22,341 nucleotides of DNA from a virus, in IMG/VR virus record IMGVR_UViG_3300006810_000441, positions 1-22,341 of that record. One strand, given 5' to 3'. The position numbers and the translations under genes were made by a program. Numbering within the stretch: position 1 is the stretch's first letter; every line of letters starts with the position of its first letter. Of this stretch, positions 15,317 to 22,216 are shown one piece after another. The notes beneath the pieces are model-generated. The model was not told where the DNA came from. It did no database searches and saw nothing but the letters and a program-made list of their open reading frames with translations.

Positions 15317-16145
15317 TACTGAATCATCATTAGATCATAATTTTGTTAGAGCGATTGGTGTTGACTTGGATAAATTATTATATATTTCATGTGATCACGT
15401 TGAAGAAATATTTGAACACATGGAAACTATAATTCAGAAAGTTAGATTATCTAATAAAGATAAGTTAGTGACTATTGTTGTGGATTCTGTAGCCGCTGCT
15501 TCTTGTAAAGCTGAACAGGAGTCTGATTTTGATCAAACTGGATTTGCAACTCAAAAAGCTATAATTATAAGTAAGGCTCTTCGTAAGATTACTCAATTAA
15601 TAGCTAGACAACGTGTAGCATTGATTTTCACCAATCAGTTACGTCTTAACTTGGGTGCTGTATACGGAGATAAATATACAACATCTGGCGGAAAGGCATT
15701 AGGATTTCATGCTAGTTTACGATTGAGATTATCTAAGGCTGGTCAAATTTTGGATAAACCTAAGAAAAACGGTGGTCGTGTAATTGGCATTAAAACTATA
15801 TGTAAGATGATAAAAAACCGACTGGGACCTCCTGATCGAGATCATACGTTTAATCTATTTTTTAATCGTGGCATTGACAATTATGGTGATTGGATAGAAA
15901 CGCTTAAAGATAAAAAAATCATAAAAGGGACTAGAACTCCTTATACATATACGGATACAAATGGTCAAGAAATTCTATTACATAAAGACAAGTTCACGGA
16001 TTTGATGAAATCCGATACAGAACTTCGTGACGAACTGTATAAACATTTATGTGACATTCATATAATGAAATATACATTTCAAGAAGAATGTGCTAGTGAT
16101 GATATATTAGTCGTTGAAGATGACGACGATGATTTAGAAGATTAA
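15306..16145 (+). CDS. uvsX: UvsX/RecA-like recombinase, C-terminal part (frame broken)
   Basis: The frame opens before 15306 and contains FIDTESSLD with the catalytic Glu (residue 6 from GTG 15306), the Walker B strand LVTIVVDSVAAA (Asp at residue 60), and a DNA-binding loop region. The segment ALIFTNQLRLNLG, then GDKYTTSGGKALGFHASLRLRL, is typical of RecA. It ends in an acidic tail EDDDDDLED like that of UvsX. The protein would form filaments on single-stranded DNA and pair it with a homologous duplex, supporting recombination-dependent replication. GTG 15306 lies inside conserved sequence, so it is unlikely to be a natural start. Without repair of the frame the Walker A and B halves would be made separately and be inactive. 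Confidence 0.85.
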   Translation: MFIDTESSLDHNFVRAIGVDLDKLLYISCDHVEEIFEHMETIIQKVRLSNKDKLVTIVVDSVAAASCKAEQESDFDQTGFATQKAIIISKALRKITQLIARQRVALIFTNQLRLNLGAVYGDKYTTSGGKALGFHASLRLRLSKAGQILDKPKKNGGRVIGIKTICKMIKNRLGPPDRDHTFNLFFNRGIDNYGDWIETLKDKKIIKGTRTPYTYTDTNGQEILLHKDKFTDLMKSDTELRDELYKHLCDIHIMKYTFQEECASDDILVVEDDDDDLED

Positions 16146-16147
16146 CG

Positions 16148-16183
16148 AAAAAAAGGGCGATCATTTAAGGTCGCTCTTTTTTT
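16148..16183. terminator. Bidirectional terminator between convergent genes
   Basis: The stem AAAGGGCGA / TCGCTCTTT (16152-16160 with 16171-16179, one G-T pair) has a 10-nt loop. It is flanked by an A run on the left and a T run on the right, so it works on both strands. It ends UvsX transcription and overlaps the last six codons of the minus-strand gene. Confidence 0.85.
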
Positions 16184-17154
16184 ACGAACTTAAAACTTCC
16201 CAGAGTCCTTCTTTCAAACTTATAATTTGATTTGAATTTGTCTATGTCAATGAAAACGGCAGTGTCATCACTACGTATTAAAATAATACCGTGATATTTA
16301 AGAACACTGAATAATTCTTCCGTAATATACTCGTCGTTCAATTTAGTTGGATCGTTTACAACATCCAATTTTCTCAAATCCAAAAATAACTTGCCTTCCA
16401 ATTTTAATTCATCGTCTATTTTTGCTTTTAATTTATCATTGTCAATTGAAATTTCCGAAGCTGAAAATGTTTGAGTGCGTCCATTTTTTCGTATTTTAAT
16501 ATAATCTATTACATTAGAAACTTCCTCAGTTGACCCTATTAATTTACAAAATTCACGGATAAATGAAAACAATCCTTTTGATATTTCAATTTTTGTGTTT
16601 GTTTTTAACCAGTTTTCAAATGATGTCTTTGCTTTTTTTGTAGCATTAATCTTCGCTATGATTTTTTTAATAGAATCGTATTTTAATGGATCTTCGTGTT
16701 TATTAAATGCTCTCTTCAATTCATTTATCTGATTGATAAAATTCAAATTAGCAAGATTGAGGGCTCCGCCCGGAATAGTGATTACTTCGGATGATTCATT
16801 TGGGCGTTTAATATCAATATATTCACTGTCGTTTATTATAATATCAGGATCAGTTGTTCCTCCTGATTTAACATTATCTTTACCCAATATCCTTTTTAAT
16901 AATACCATAAAAGCGGTTTCTCCTTTTCCCATTCCTTTAGTTTTCTTGTCAATATCATAATATTCTTCTTTTTCTTCAGTTGACATTTTATTAAATGTTT
17001 CCACAGCAAGCGATATAGCATCGAGATTGTCTTTACTTAAAAATTCCTTTAAGTATTTCAAATCATTCTTATTAAATTTACCATTTTCGATGATGGGGAA
17101 TCCTCTTGGAATCTTTTTACACCATTGTTCTAAAATAAAATTGGAAATCTTCAT
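16165..17154 (-). CDS. Unknown protein with PD-(D/E)XK-like nuclease motif
   Basis: This is the only gene read on the minus strand. Its 329 residues begin MKISNFILEQWCKKIPRGFP. Residues ~70-135 contain GMGKGETAFMVLLKRILG, then GGTTDPDIIINDSEYIDIK. The pattern Glu ... P-D-x(9)-D-x-K fits the PD-(D/E)XK nuclease core with a helix before it. The remaining ~190 residues are helical and then strand-rich, ending FVKKERP in the terminator. A T4-like phage could use such a protein for DNA processing or against host DNA. A late-type motif upstream and divergent orientation from RNase H suggest separate, probably late, control. The nuclease call rests on one motif and could be wrong; no family was recognised. 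Confidence 0.6.
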   Translation of the reverse strand: MKISNFILEQWCKKIPRGFPIIENGKFNKNDLKYLKEFLSKDNLDAISLAVETFNKMSTEEKEEYYDIDKKTKGMGKGETAFMVLLKRILGKDNVKSGGTTDPDIIINDSEYIDIKRPNESSEVITIPGGALNLANLNFINQINELKRAFNKHEDPLKYDSIKKIIAKINATKKAKTSFENWLKTNTKIEISKGLFSFIREFCKLIGSTEEVSNVIDYIKIRKNGRTQTFSASEISIDNDKLKAKIDDELKLEGKLFLDLRKLDVVNDPTKLNDEYITEELFSVLKYHGIILIRSDDTAVFIDIDKFKSNYKFERRTLGSFKFVKKERP

Positions 17155-17171
17155 ATCTTTAAACTTTTTTA

Positions 17172-17199
17172 TTGACTTTTGCTATAAATATCGTAAAAT
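17172..17199 (+). promoter_or_regulatory. σ70-like promoter of the RNase H gene
   Basis: TTGACT (17172-17177), a 16-bp spacer and TAAAAT (17194-17199) precede ATG 17207 by 7 nt, so initiation would fall at or next to the start codon (leaderless). The spacer contains TATAAATATCG, whose minus-strand reading is the late-type motif of the divergent gene. Confidence 0.6.
17183..17193 (-). promoter_or_regulatory. Candidate late promoter motif for the minus-strand gene
   Basis: Read on the minus strand this is CGATATTTATA, the same 11-mer as at 2204-2214 before the tail block. It lies 29 nt before the minus-strand ATG (17154) and inside the spacer of the plus-strand RNase H promoter, so early rightward and late leftward transcription could compete. 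Confidence 0.4.
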
Positions 17200-17206
17200 G
17201 ATAAAT

Positions 17207-18289
17207 ATGGAAAAATTAGACAAAAATAAAAAGAGCCGTCTTTTTTCAATTTTCGAGAATTTGGATTCTGATATAGACCTAAGATCGGAACGAAATATAA
17301 ATAGTGATGTGTTAATAATCGACGGTAATAACAATTACATAAGATGTCATTGTGCTAATCCAGCGATTAATGCTGATGGTGAACATATTGGTGGCATAGA
17401 CGGTTTTTTCAAGAGTTTAGGGTATGCTATACGAACTTTACAACCTACACGGTGTATCGTAGTATTTGATGGTGTAGGAGGAAGTCAGCGAAGACGAGCG
17501 ATATATAGCAATTACAAAAACAAACGTAAAAGCAAACTGCGGTTGAATCGTGTGTATGAGGATTTGGATGATGGTTCTGACGAACAAACGAGTATTTTAC
17601 GTCAAATGCAGAAAGTTGTGGTGTTGTGTCAAAATTTGCCGGTTAGTATGATGGCGATTGACAATATTGAAGCTGACGATAGTATAGCGTTTCTTTGTAC
17701 CGAAGTTTTCAATACTGATAAAACCGAAAACATTACTATAATGAGCAACGACAAAGACTTTTATCAGTTGGTAAATAAGAAGATAAAGGTTTATAGCCCA
17801 ACGAAAAAGAAAATATTTGGCCCTAAAGAGGTATATGATGAATTTGGAATAACTGCTAAGAATTTTATATATTACAAAATACTTGCTGGTGACTCTTCTG
17901 ATAATATTGATGGTATAAAAGGGATCAAAGAAAAAACAGCGGTAAAATTATTTCCACAATTATCTACAGAAGATGACTTTACGTTAAACGAAATGATTCG
18001 ATATACTCAAGATAATGTAAATGGTAAATTAAAAGCATATAACAACATAAATGAAAATGTAAACATATTACATAGAAATTATGATTTGATGCAATTGGGA
18101 ACTGCTGATTTTAACACACATTCAAAATTAAAAATTCAGAATATCATTAACCATAAGGTAGATCCTACTAATGTATATGAGTTTACAAAACTTTTAAAAA
18201 AATATAAATTGTTCAATGTAATAAAAAGCCACGACACTTGGTTACGTGATACATTTGACAATCTCGATTTTTACGCAAAACAGTCATAA
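17207..18289 (+). CDS. rnh: RNase H / 5'-3' flap exonuclease (FEN family, T4 Rnh type)
   Basis: The protein is 360 residues from ATG 17207; an upstream ATG at 17199 overlaps the -10 box and is less likely. It has the FEN metal-site series: D39 in VLIIDGNN, D88 in VVFDGVGGSQRRR, E155-A-D157-D158 in DNIEADDSIAFL, the Asp pair in SNDKDFYQL, and D229/D232 in GDSSDNIDGIKGIKEKTA, which opens the helix-hairpin-helix that grips duplex DNA. T4 Rnh (305 residues) removes RNA primers from the lagging strand and is stimulated by gp32, encoded nearby. The extra ~35 N-terminal residues are Lys/Asp/Glu-rich and not part of the fold. It sits between UvsX and the helicase, a common neighbourhood. Confidence 0.87.
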   Translation: MEKLDKNKKSRLFSIFENLDSDIDLRSERNINSDVLIIDGNNNYIRCHCANPAINADGEHIGGIDGFFKSLGYAIRTLQPTRCIVVFDGVGGSQRRRAIYSNYKNKRKSKLRLNRVYEDLDDGSDEQTSILRQMQKVVVLCQNLPVSMMAIDNIEADDSIAFLCTEVFNTDKTENITIMSNDKDFYQLVNKKIKVYSPTKKKIFGPKEVYDEFGITAKNFIYYKILAGDSSDNIDGIKGIKEKTAVKLFPQLSTEDDFTLNEMIRYTQDNVNGKLKAYNNINENVNILHRNYDLMQLGTADFNTHSKLKIQNIINHKVDPTNVYEFTKLLKKYKLFNVIKSHDTWLRDTFDNLDFYAKQS

Positions 18290-18292
18290 CAC

Positions 18293-18334
18293 GACTTATT
18301 ATAAATTGACGAAATCAAGTATATATGGTATGTA
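18293..18334 (+). promoter_or_regulatory. σ70-like promoter of the helicase gene with shared 18-bp element
   Basis: TTGACG (18306-18311), a 17-bp spacer and TATGTA (18329-18334) are preceded by the same 18-mer GACTTATTATAAATTGAC (18293-18310) found before the SSB gene. The leader to ATG 18371 is A-rich with no Shine-Dalgarno site. The shared element suggests joint early or middle control of SSB and helicase. Confidence 0.6.
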
Positions 18335-18370
18335 CTATATCTATATAAAATAAACACGAAATAAAAATAT

Positions 18371-19201
18371 ATGTCTAATAACAACGAGCGAGACACGTTA
18401 ACAAAATTTGGTAGTTCATTTCAAAGTAAATGTATTGCCAGTATATTCACAGATAAAGAGTTCCTTACGCAAGTGATGGATATTGTTCATTTGGATTTCT
18501 TTGAAAATTCCGCACATAAGTGGATTTTGAATGAGATCATTGAATATTTCAAACAATATACTGAATTGCCAACGCTTGAAGTATTCAAGCACAAGATGAA
18601 AGACATCGACAATAAGGTGTTATATGAAAGCATTGTAAATCAGTTAAGAGCGATCACAAATTCAACAACTTCTTCTGATTTGGTTTATATCAAAGAACAA
18701 TTTTTGGAATTTTGCAAAAATCAAAAATTAAAATGTGCTATCATAGAAAGTGCTGATTTGCTTCAAAGTGGTGAATATGAACAAATCAAACATGTTGTGG
18801 ATGAAGCTTTAAAGGCTGGAATGGAACGTGATGATGGACATGACTATTTAAACGAAATTGATGAACGTTTAGTTGATGATGCTCGTGATACGGTAAAGAC
18901 AAATTGGAAAGCCATTGATGATTTAATGGATGGTGGATTGGGCCCTGGAGAGTTAGGAGTATTTTGTGCTAGTGCGGGTGCGGGAAAATGTATAGGCCCT
19001 AATACCGAAATCGACCTTCAGTATGAAGAACTTGGAATTGAGATACAAGGTAATACCGGAAATCCTTATGTATTGTGGATTGATCCGTTTAAAGAATATG
19101 ATGTATCTGGAATAGTAGATGGCGTTACTTCGTGTGTTGGTTGGCGAATATACAATGTTTTATGGGAACTTGACAATATTAGAATTAACTCCCAAACATA
19201 A
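18371..19201 (+). CDS. gp41/DnaB-type replicative helicase, N-terminal half fused to N-intein
   Basis: Residues 1-206 are the N-terminal half of a T4 gp41-like helicase: a helical N-terminal domain, a linker with WKAIDDLMDGGLGPGELGVF, and the Walker A start CASAGAGK. Instead of Ser/Thr the next residue is C207, opening an intein N-fragment (CIGPNTEIDL matches intein block A) that runs 70 residues to the stop. The Ser completing the P-loop is on the other piece, encoded from 20556. The expected product of trans-splicing has 206 + 260 = 466 residues, close to T4 gp41 (475), and would unwind the lagging-strand template as a hexamer. Most of the N-fragment after its first ~14 residues (GNTGNPYVLWIDPF and onward) matches no canonical intein block I know. 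Alone this half cannot bind ATP properly. Confidence 0.87.
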   Translation: MSNNNERDTLTKFGSSFQSKCIASIFTDKEFLTQVMDIVHLDFFENSAHKWILNEIIEYFKQYTELPTLEVFKHKMKDIDNKVLYESIVNQLRAITNSTTSSDLVYIKEQFLEFCKNQKLKCAIIESADLLQSGEYEQIKHVVDEALKAGMERDDGHDYLNEIDERLVDDARDTVKTNWKAIDDLMDGGLGPGELGVFCASAGAGKCIGPNTEIDLQYEELGIEIQGNTGNPYVLWIDPFKEYDVSGIVDGVTSCVGWRIYNVLWELDNIRINSQT

Positions 19202-19237
19202 AACCAATAAAAATTATGTTTGATAATATATATTGAC

Positions 19238-20176
19238 ATGGAATTATTAAAATGTAAAATCTGTGGAATAGAACGTCGTAGTTTAGTAACTCATTTGACT
19301 AAAGTTCATAAAATAACTGGAAAACAATATAAGGAATTGTATGGTGATTGTAAATTAATATTGGTATCCGATGAAACTAAATTGAAGCTTAGTAAGTCTA
19401 ATAAACGATGGTGTTCTTCTGAGGAAAATAGAAAGAAATTATCCGAGCGTGCCAAAAACGGAGGAAGTATATTCACTGTTAATTATTGGATTAAACGTGG
19501 ATATTCATTGGAAGATGCAAAATGTAAAATTTCTGAAATACAGATTGAGAACGCGAAAAAATCAACTGACTCATTTGATAAATCAAGAAGTTGTTTCTGC
19601 GTCGATTATTGGGTTAATAAGGGATTTTCTATAGAAGAATCAAAAACGGAAGTTTCTAAATTACAAAAAGAACTAACAAAACGATCGTCGAAATTTAAAG
19701 GAAAAATTAGAACAGACGAATCAAAGATGAAAATATCAAAATCCATGACAGAACATATTAATTCAGTTGGTGCTAGCGAATGGTCTTCTCATTTTGGTGA
19801 TTTCAATGGTTCTTCTATTTTAGAAGACTCTGTATTTGACTTTGTTAATGGGAAGTTTCCTGGTGTCAAACGACATGTTGATATTTCACATTATGTAGTG
19901 GATATATTAATAGATAATATAATAATTGAGGTTAATGGTGATTTGTGGCATGCAAATCCGATTAAGTATTTAGAAAACGACATTATAAATGAGTCTATAT
20001 TGAACATTACCGCTGGAGAACGATGGGAACGTGAAAAAAATAGAACTAATATATTAGAGTCGCTTGGTTATATTGTATATGTTATATGGGAACATGATTG
20101 GAAAAATAATCGTAAAAATGAAGAAAATAAAGTAATTAAATTTTTATATGAAAATAATAGTAAAAACTGTAAATAA
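19238..20176 (+). CDS. Vsr-like (EDxHD) homing endonuclease inside the fractured helicase locus
   Basis: From ATG 19238 (a TTG at 19220 is in frame but adds nothing recognisable) the protein has 312 residues. Residues 6-24 form a C2H2 finger (C6, C9, H19, H24). Two 41-residue repeats follow, each with Y-W-(I/V)-x2-G-(Y/F)-S-x-E (first at ~79, second at ~120). Next is a NUMOD-like stretch TDESKMKISKSM. The Vsr-like core has EVNGDLWHANP (from E231), GERWEREKNR and VIWEHDW. The same core occurs in the endonuclease at 131-979. This type of enzyme with intein halves on both sides is the known fractured-gene arrangement: it would cut an intact helicase gene at the P-loop codons and be copied in with the intein. 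The gene starts 36 bases after the N-half stop and overlaps the C-half by 29 bases. Confidence 0.9.
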   Translation: MELLKCKICGIERRSLVTHLTKVHKITGKQYKELYGDCKLILVSDETKLKLSKSNKRWCSSEENRKKLSERAKNGGSIFTVNYWIKRGYSLEDAKCKISEIQIENAKKSTDSFDKSRSCFCVDYWVNKGFSIEESKTEVSKLQKELTKRSSKFKGKIRTDESKMKISKSMTEHINSVGASEWSSHFGDFNGSSILEDSVFDFVNGKFPGVKRHVDISHYVVDILIDNIIIEVNGDLWHANPIKYLENDIINESILNITAGERWEREKNRTNILESLGYIVYVIWEHDWKNNRKNEENKVIKFLYENNSKNCK

Positions 20177-21338
20177 AAAAGTAAAAATAAAAGATATATT
20201 TGATGGGGTTGGCATTCCTAATGAGGAACATGCTTCAAAAGCGCCACCAATAAACTTACGGGTAAAGACTCCATATGGTTATAAACGTATAGCAAATATG
20301 TTCAGAACTGAGCGTCAGAAAACCGTCACTACTTACTTCGGAAACAACAAAACTTTAAAAACGTCAGATAACCATAGGATAAAATCAAATGGCGATTGGG
20401 TATATGTTAAAGATTTGCGAGTTGGTCAAAAAGTTGAAACATTAAGCGACAACACTAAAGTAATAAAGAAAATAACAGGAAGAGAAGAAATTTTATATGA
20501 TATTAGTGTAGAAGATGTTCATTGTTATTATTCAAATGGAATATTGAGTCATAATTCTTGGTGTTTAAACAAGGTTGGAGTTGAAGCGTTAAAGCAAGGA
20601 AAAAACGTGGTTCACTTCACAATGGAACTTCAACAAAAATATGTTGGTAGACGATATGATTGTTGTTTTACTGGAGTTGACTTTCAAAACATCGTAAGTC
20701 ACAAAGAACAAGTATATCAAGAATTGAAAAATATAAATTCGTGGTTAAAAATAAAATACTTTCCGATCAAAACTGTATCAGCATTATCTTTAAAAAATTA
20801 CATTGAACGTATTCAGATGTTGAGTGGCGAAAAGGTAGATTTGATGATTGTGGATTATGCTGATATTTTGAAACCTGTTGCTGCTGAACGTAACAGCAAT
20901 TCATATAGTGAAGCTGGAGGAATTTATGAAGAATTACGTGGGGTTGCTGGAGAGTTACAAATTCCATGTTGGACAGCGTCACAAACGAATCGTGGTTCCG
21001 CTTCTGAGGATGTTATTGAAGCTGGAAGTATATCAGACAGTTTCAGAAAAATTATGACCGCTGATTTCGTAATGAGTATATCTCGTAAGACAGAGGATAA
21101 GTTACAAAATACAGCAAGAGCACACGTTATAAAAAACCGTTTTGGTGCGGATGGTTGTACATTCAACAGCTTTTTTGATGCTTCTTGTGGTAATATAAAC
21201 ATCTATGATAGAAATGACCCTGAAAGTGCTAAATTGCAATCGAAAATGGCCGACGGAGAAAATGCTGCTAAACGAAGAGTTCAAGACATATGGAATAAAT
21301 CAAAAAACGACGAAGAAAATGATTTCGATCTCGGATAA
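20148..21338 (+). CDS. C-intein fused to the C-terminal half of the gp41/DnaB-type helicase
   Basis: Residues 1-136 are the intein C-fragment and residues 137-396 the helicase. The intein part has LRVKTPYGYKRIANMF, block B (LKTSDNHRI, S-x-x-H), VKDLRVGQKVE, block F (YDISVEDVHCYYSNG) and the terminal His135-Asn136 before Ser137. Ser137-Trp restores GAGK-SW of Walker A. The extein then shows HFTMELQQ with the catalytic Glu, Walker B LMIVDYADIL (Asp 236), ASQTNRGSASEDV (sensor Gln) and KNRFGADG near the arginine-finger region, ending in an acidic tail. Block B on this piece means the intein is split unusually early, as in AceL-TerL and VidaL T4Lh-1. The start lies inside the endonuclease gene (29-base overlap), with no ribosome site seen. 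Confidence 0.9.
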   Translation: MKIIVKTVNKKVKIKDIFDGVGIPNEEHASKAPPINLRVKTPYGYKRIANMFRTERQKTVTTYFGNNKTLKTSDNHRIKSNGDWVYVKDLRVGQKVETLSDNTKVIKKITGREEILYDISVEDVHCYYSNGILSHNSWCLNKVGVEALKQGKNVVHFTMELQQKYVGRRYDCCFTGVDFQNIVSHKEQVYQELKNINSWLKIKYFPIKTVSALSLKNYIERIQMLSGEKVDLMIVDYADILKPVAAERNSNSYSEAGGIYEELRGVAGELQIPCWTASQTNRGSASEDVIEAGSISDSFRKIMTADFVMSISRKTEDKLQNTARAHVIKNRFGADGCTFNSFFDASCGNINIYDRNDPESAKLQSKMADGENAAKRRVQDIWNKSKNDEENDFDLG

Positions 21339-21347
21339 AAATAAAAT

Positions 21348-21367
21348 TCTTAATATTTATATTAAGA
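21348..21367 (+). promoter_or_regulatory. 20-bp palindrome before the ribbon-helix-helix gene (candidate operator)
   Basis: TCTTAATAT-TT-ATATTAAGA is a perfect inverted repeat of 9 bp arms (21348-21356 and 21359-21367). It contains the late-type 8-mer ATATTTAT (21353-21360) and ends within the ribosome site AAGAAAGG. Ribbon-helix-helix proteins commonly bind such palindromes at their own promoters, so autoregulation is plausible. As RNA it could also fold and partly cover the ribosome site. Confidence 0.5.
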
Positions 21368-21376
21368 AAGGTTGAT

Positions 21377-21559
21377 ATGGCTACTCACAAAACAAAAAAC
21401 AAAACAAACTCTACCTTTTCGTTATCTGACGATTTGGTAGAGGAATTTAATTCTGTAATACGTGAACAATGTGTTAATAAAAGCGCGTTGGTTGAAAAAT
21501 TAATTCGTGAGTGGTTATTAAAACAAAATCATGAGCGGAGTATACAAGATAGTAAATAA
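21377..21559 (+). CDS. Small ribbon-helix-helix (CopG/Arc-like) DNA-binding protein
   Basis: The 60-residue protein has a Lys/Thr-rich tip and then the ribbon-helix-helix pattern: strand NSTFSLS, helix 1 DDLVEEFNSVIREQC, the turn N-K-S and helix 2 ALVEKLIREWLLKQ. Such proteins dimerise and bind DNA through the paired strands. The ribosome site AAGAAAGG lies 5 nt before the ATG, and a palindrome that may be its operator sits immediately upstream. The last ~29 bases overlap the GIY-YIG gene; the tail NHERSIQDSK may not be ancestral if that insertion replaced the original end. Confidence 0.75.
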   Translation: MATHKTKNKTNSTFSLSDDLVEEFNSVIREQCVNKSALVEKLIREWLLKQNHERSIQDSK

Positions 21560-22196
21560 TGTAAATGGAAAATTCTATATAGGAAGCACCACTAGAAAAA
21601 TATCAAAACGTTGGCAAGAACATCTGAATAAGTTGCGAAAGGGAACTCATAGTAATTGTCATTTACAGAGGTCATATGATAAATACGGTGAAAAATCATT
21701 TGATGTTGAAACTCTTATTGAGTGTTCGCCATCCGATGTTTTGATACATGAACAGAAATATATAAATGAATTGACTCCTGATTATAATATATGTAAAACT
21801 GCTGGGAATACATATGGAATAAAACTATCAGATGATGTTCGTAAAAAAATGAGCGAATCCAGGCGTGGTAAAAATAATCCGTTTTATGGAAAACAACATA
21901 CAAAGGAGGTCATGGATGATCTTATTAAGCAACAAAAAGAAAGAGGTCAATGGAAAGGAACTGATAATCCTAAATTTGGAAAAGGACATGAAATTACAGG
22001 AAAAAATAACCCATCCTACAAGGGAGACTTTATATTTAAACATCCTATTTATGGAACTGAAATTTGTCATCAGCAATTTTTAATTAAAAAATACAATTTG
22101 TGTGGAAGTGCTATATCAAATATTTGTAATGGAAAACGAAACAAACATAATGGTTGGATATGTCTTGGTAAATCCGATGGTTTGGATTTAGGATAA
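21531..22196 (+). CDS. GIY-YIG homing endonuclease with NUMOD3 repeats
   Basis: The 221-residue protein starts with the GIY-YIG nuclease: G-V-Y at residues 3-5, Y-I-G at 16-18, Arg27 and catalytic Glu74 in IHEQKYINEL, then NICKTAGNTYG. Next come NUMOD3-type minor-groove binding repeats (RRGKNNPFYGKQHTKE, GTDNPKFGKGHE, GKNNPSYKGD; residues ~112-170). The C-terminal region (FLIKKYNLCGSAISNICNGKRNKHNGW) is an IENR1/NUMOD1-like helix-turn-helix that reads the target. This is the I-TevI / SegA layout. It is free-standing and overlaps the previous gene by 29 bases. Together with the two EDxHD enzymes it makes three homing endonucleases in 22 kb. Confidence 0.92.
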   Translation: MSGVYKIVNNVNGKFYIGSTTRKISKRWQEHLNKLRKGTHSNCHLQRSYDKYGEKSFDVETLIECSPSDVLIHEQKYINELTPDYNICKTAGNTYGIKLSDDVRKKMSESRRGKNNPFYGKQHTKEVMDDLIKQQKERGQWKGTDNPKFGKGHEITGKNNPSYKGDFIFKHPIYGTEICHQQFLIKKYNLCGSAISNICNGKRNKHNGWICLGKSDGLDLG

Positions 22197-22216
22197 ATTA
22201 TACTTTTTTTAAAATT

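Noticed and set aside
17183-17190. Exact T4 late box TATAAATA on the plus strand before RNase H
   Set aside because: It lies in the spacer of a better σ70-like promoter, and the phage's recurrent motif reads on the other strand at this place; treated as the minus-strand motif instead.
19220-19237. TTG start at 19220 for the second EDxHD endonuclease
   Set aside because: It adds six residues with no pattern; ATG 19238 lies just before the zinc finger.
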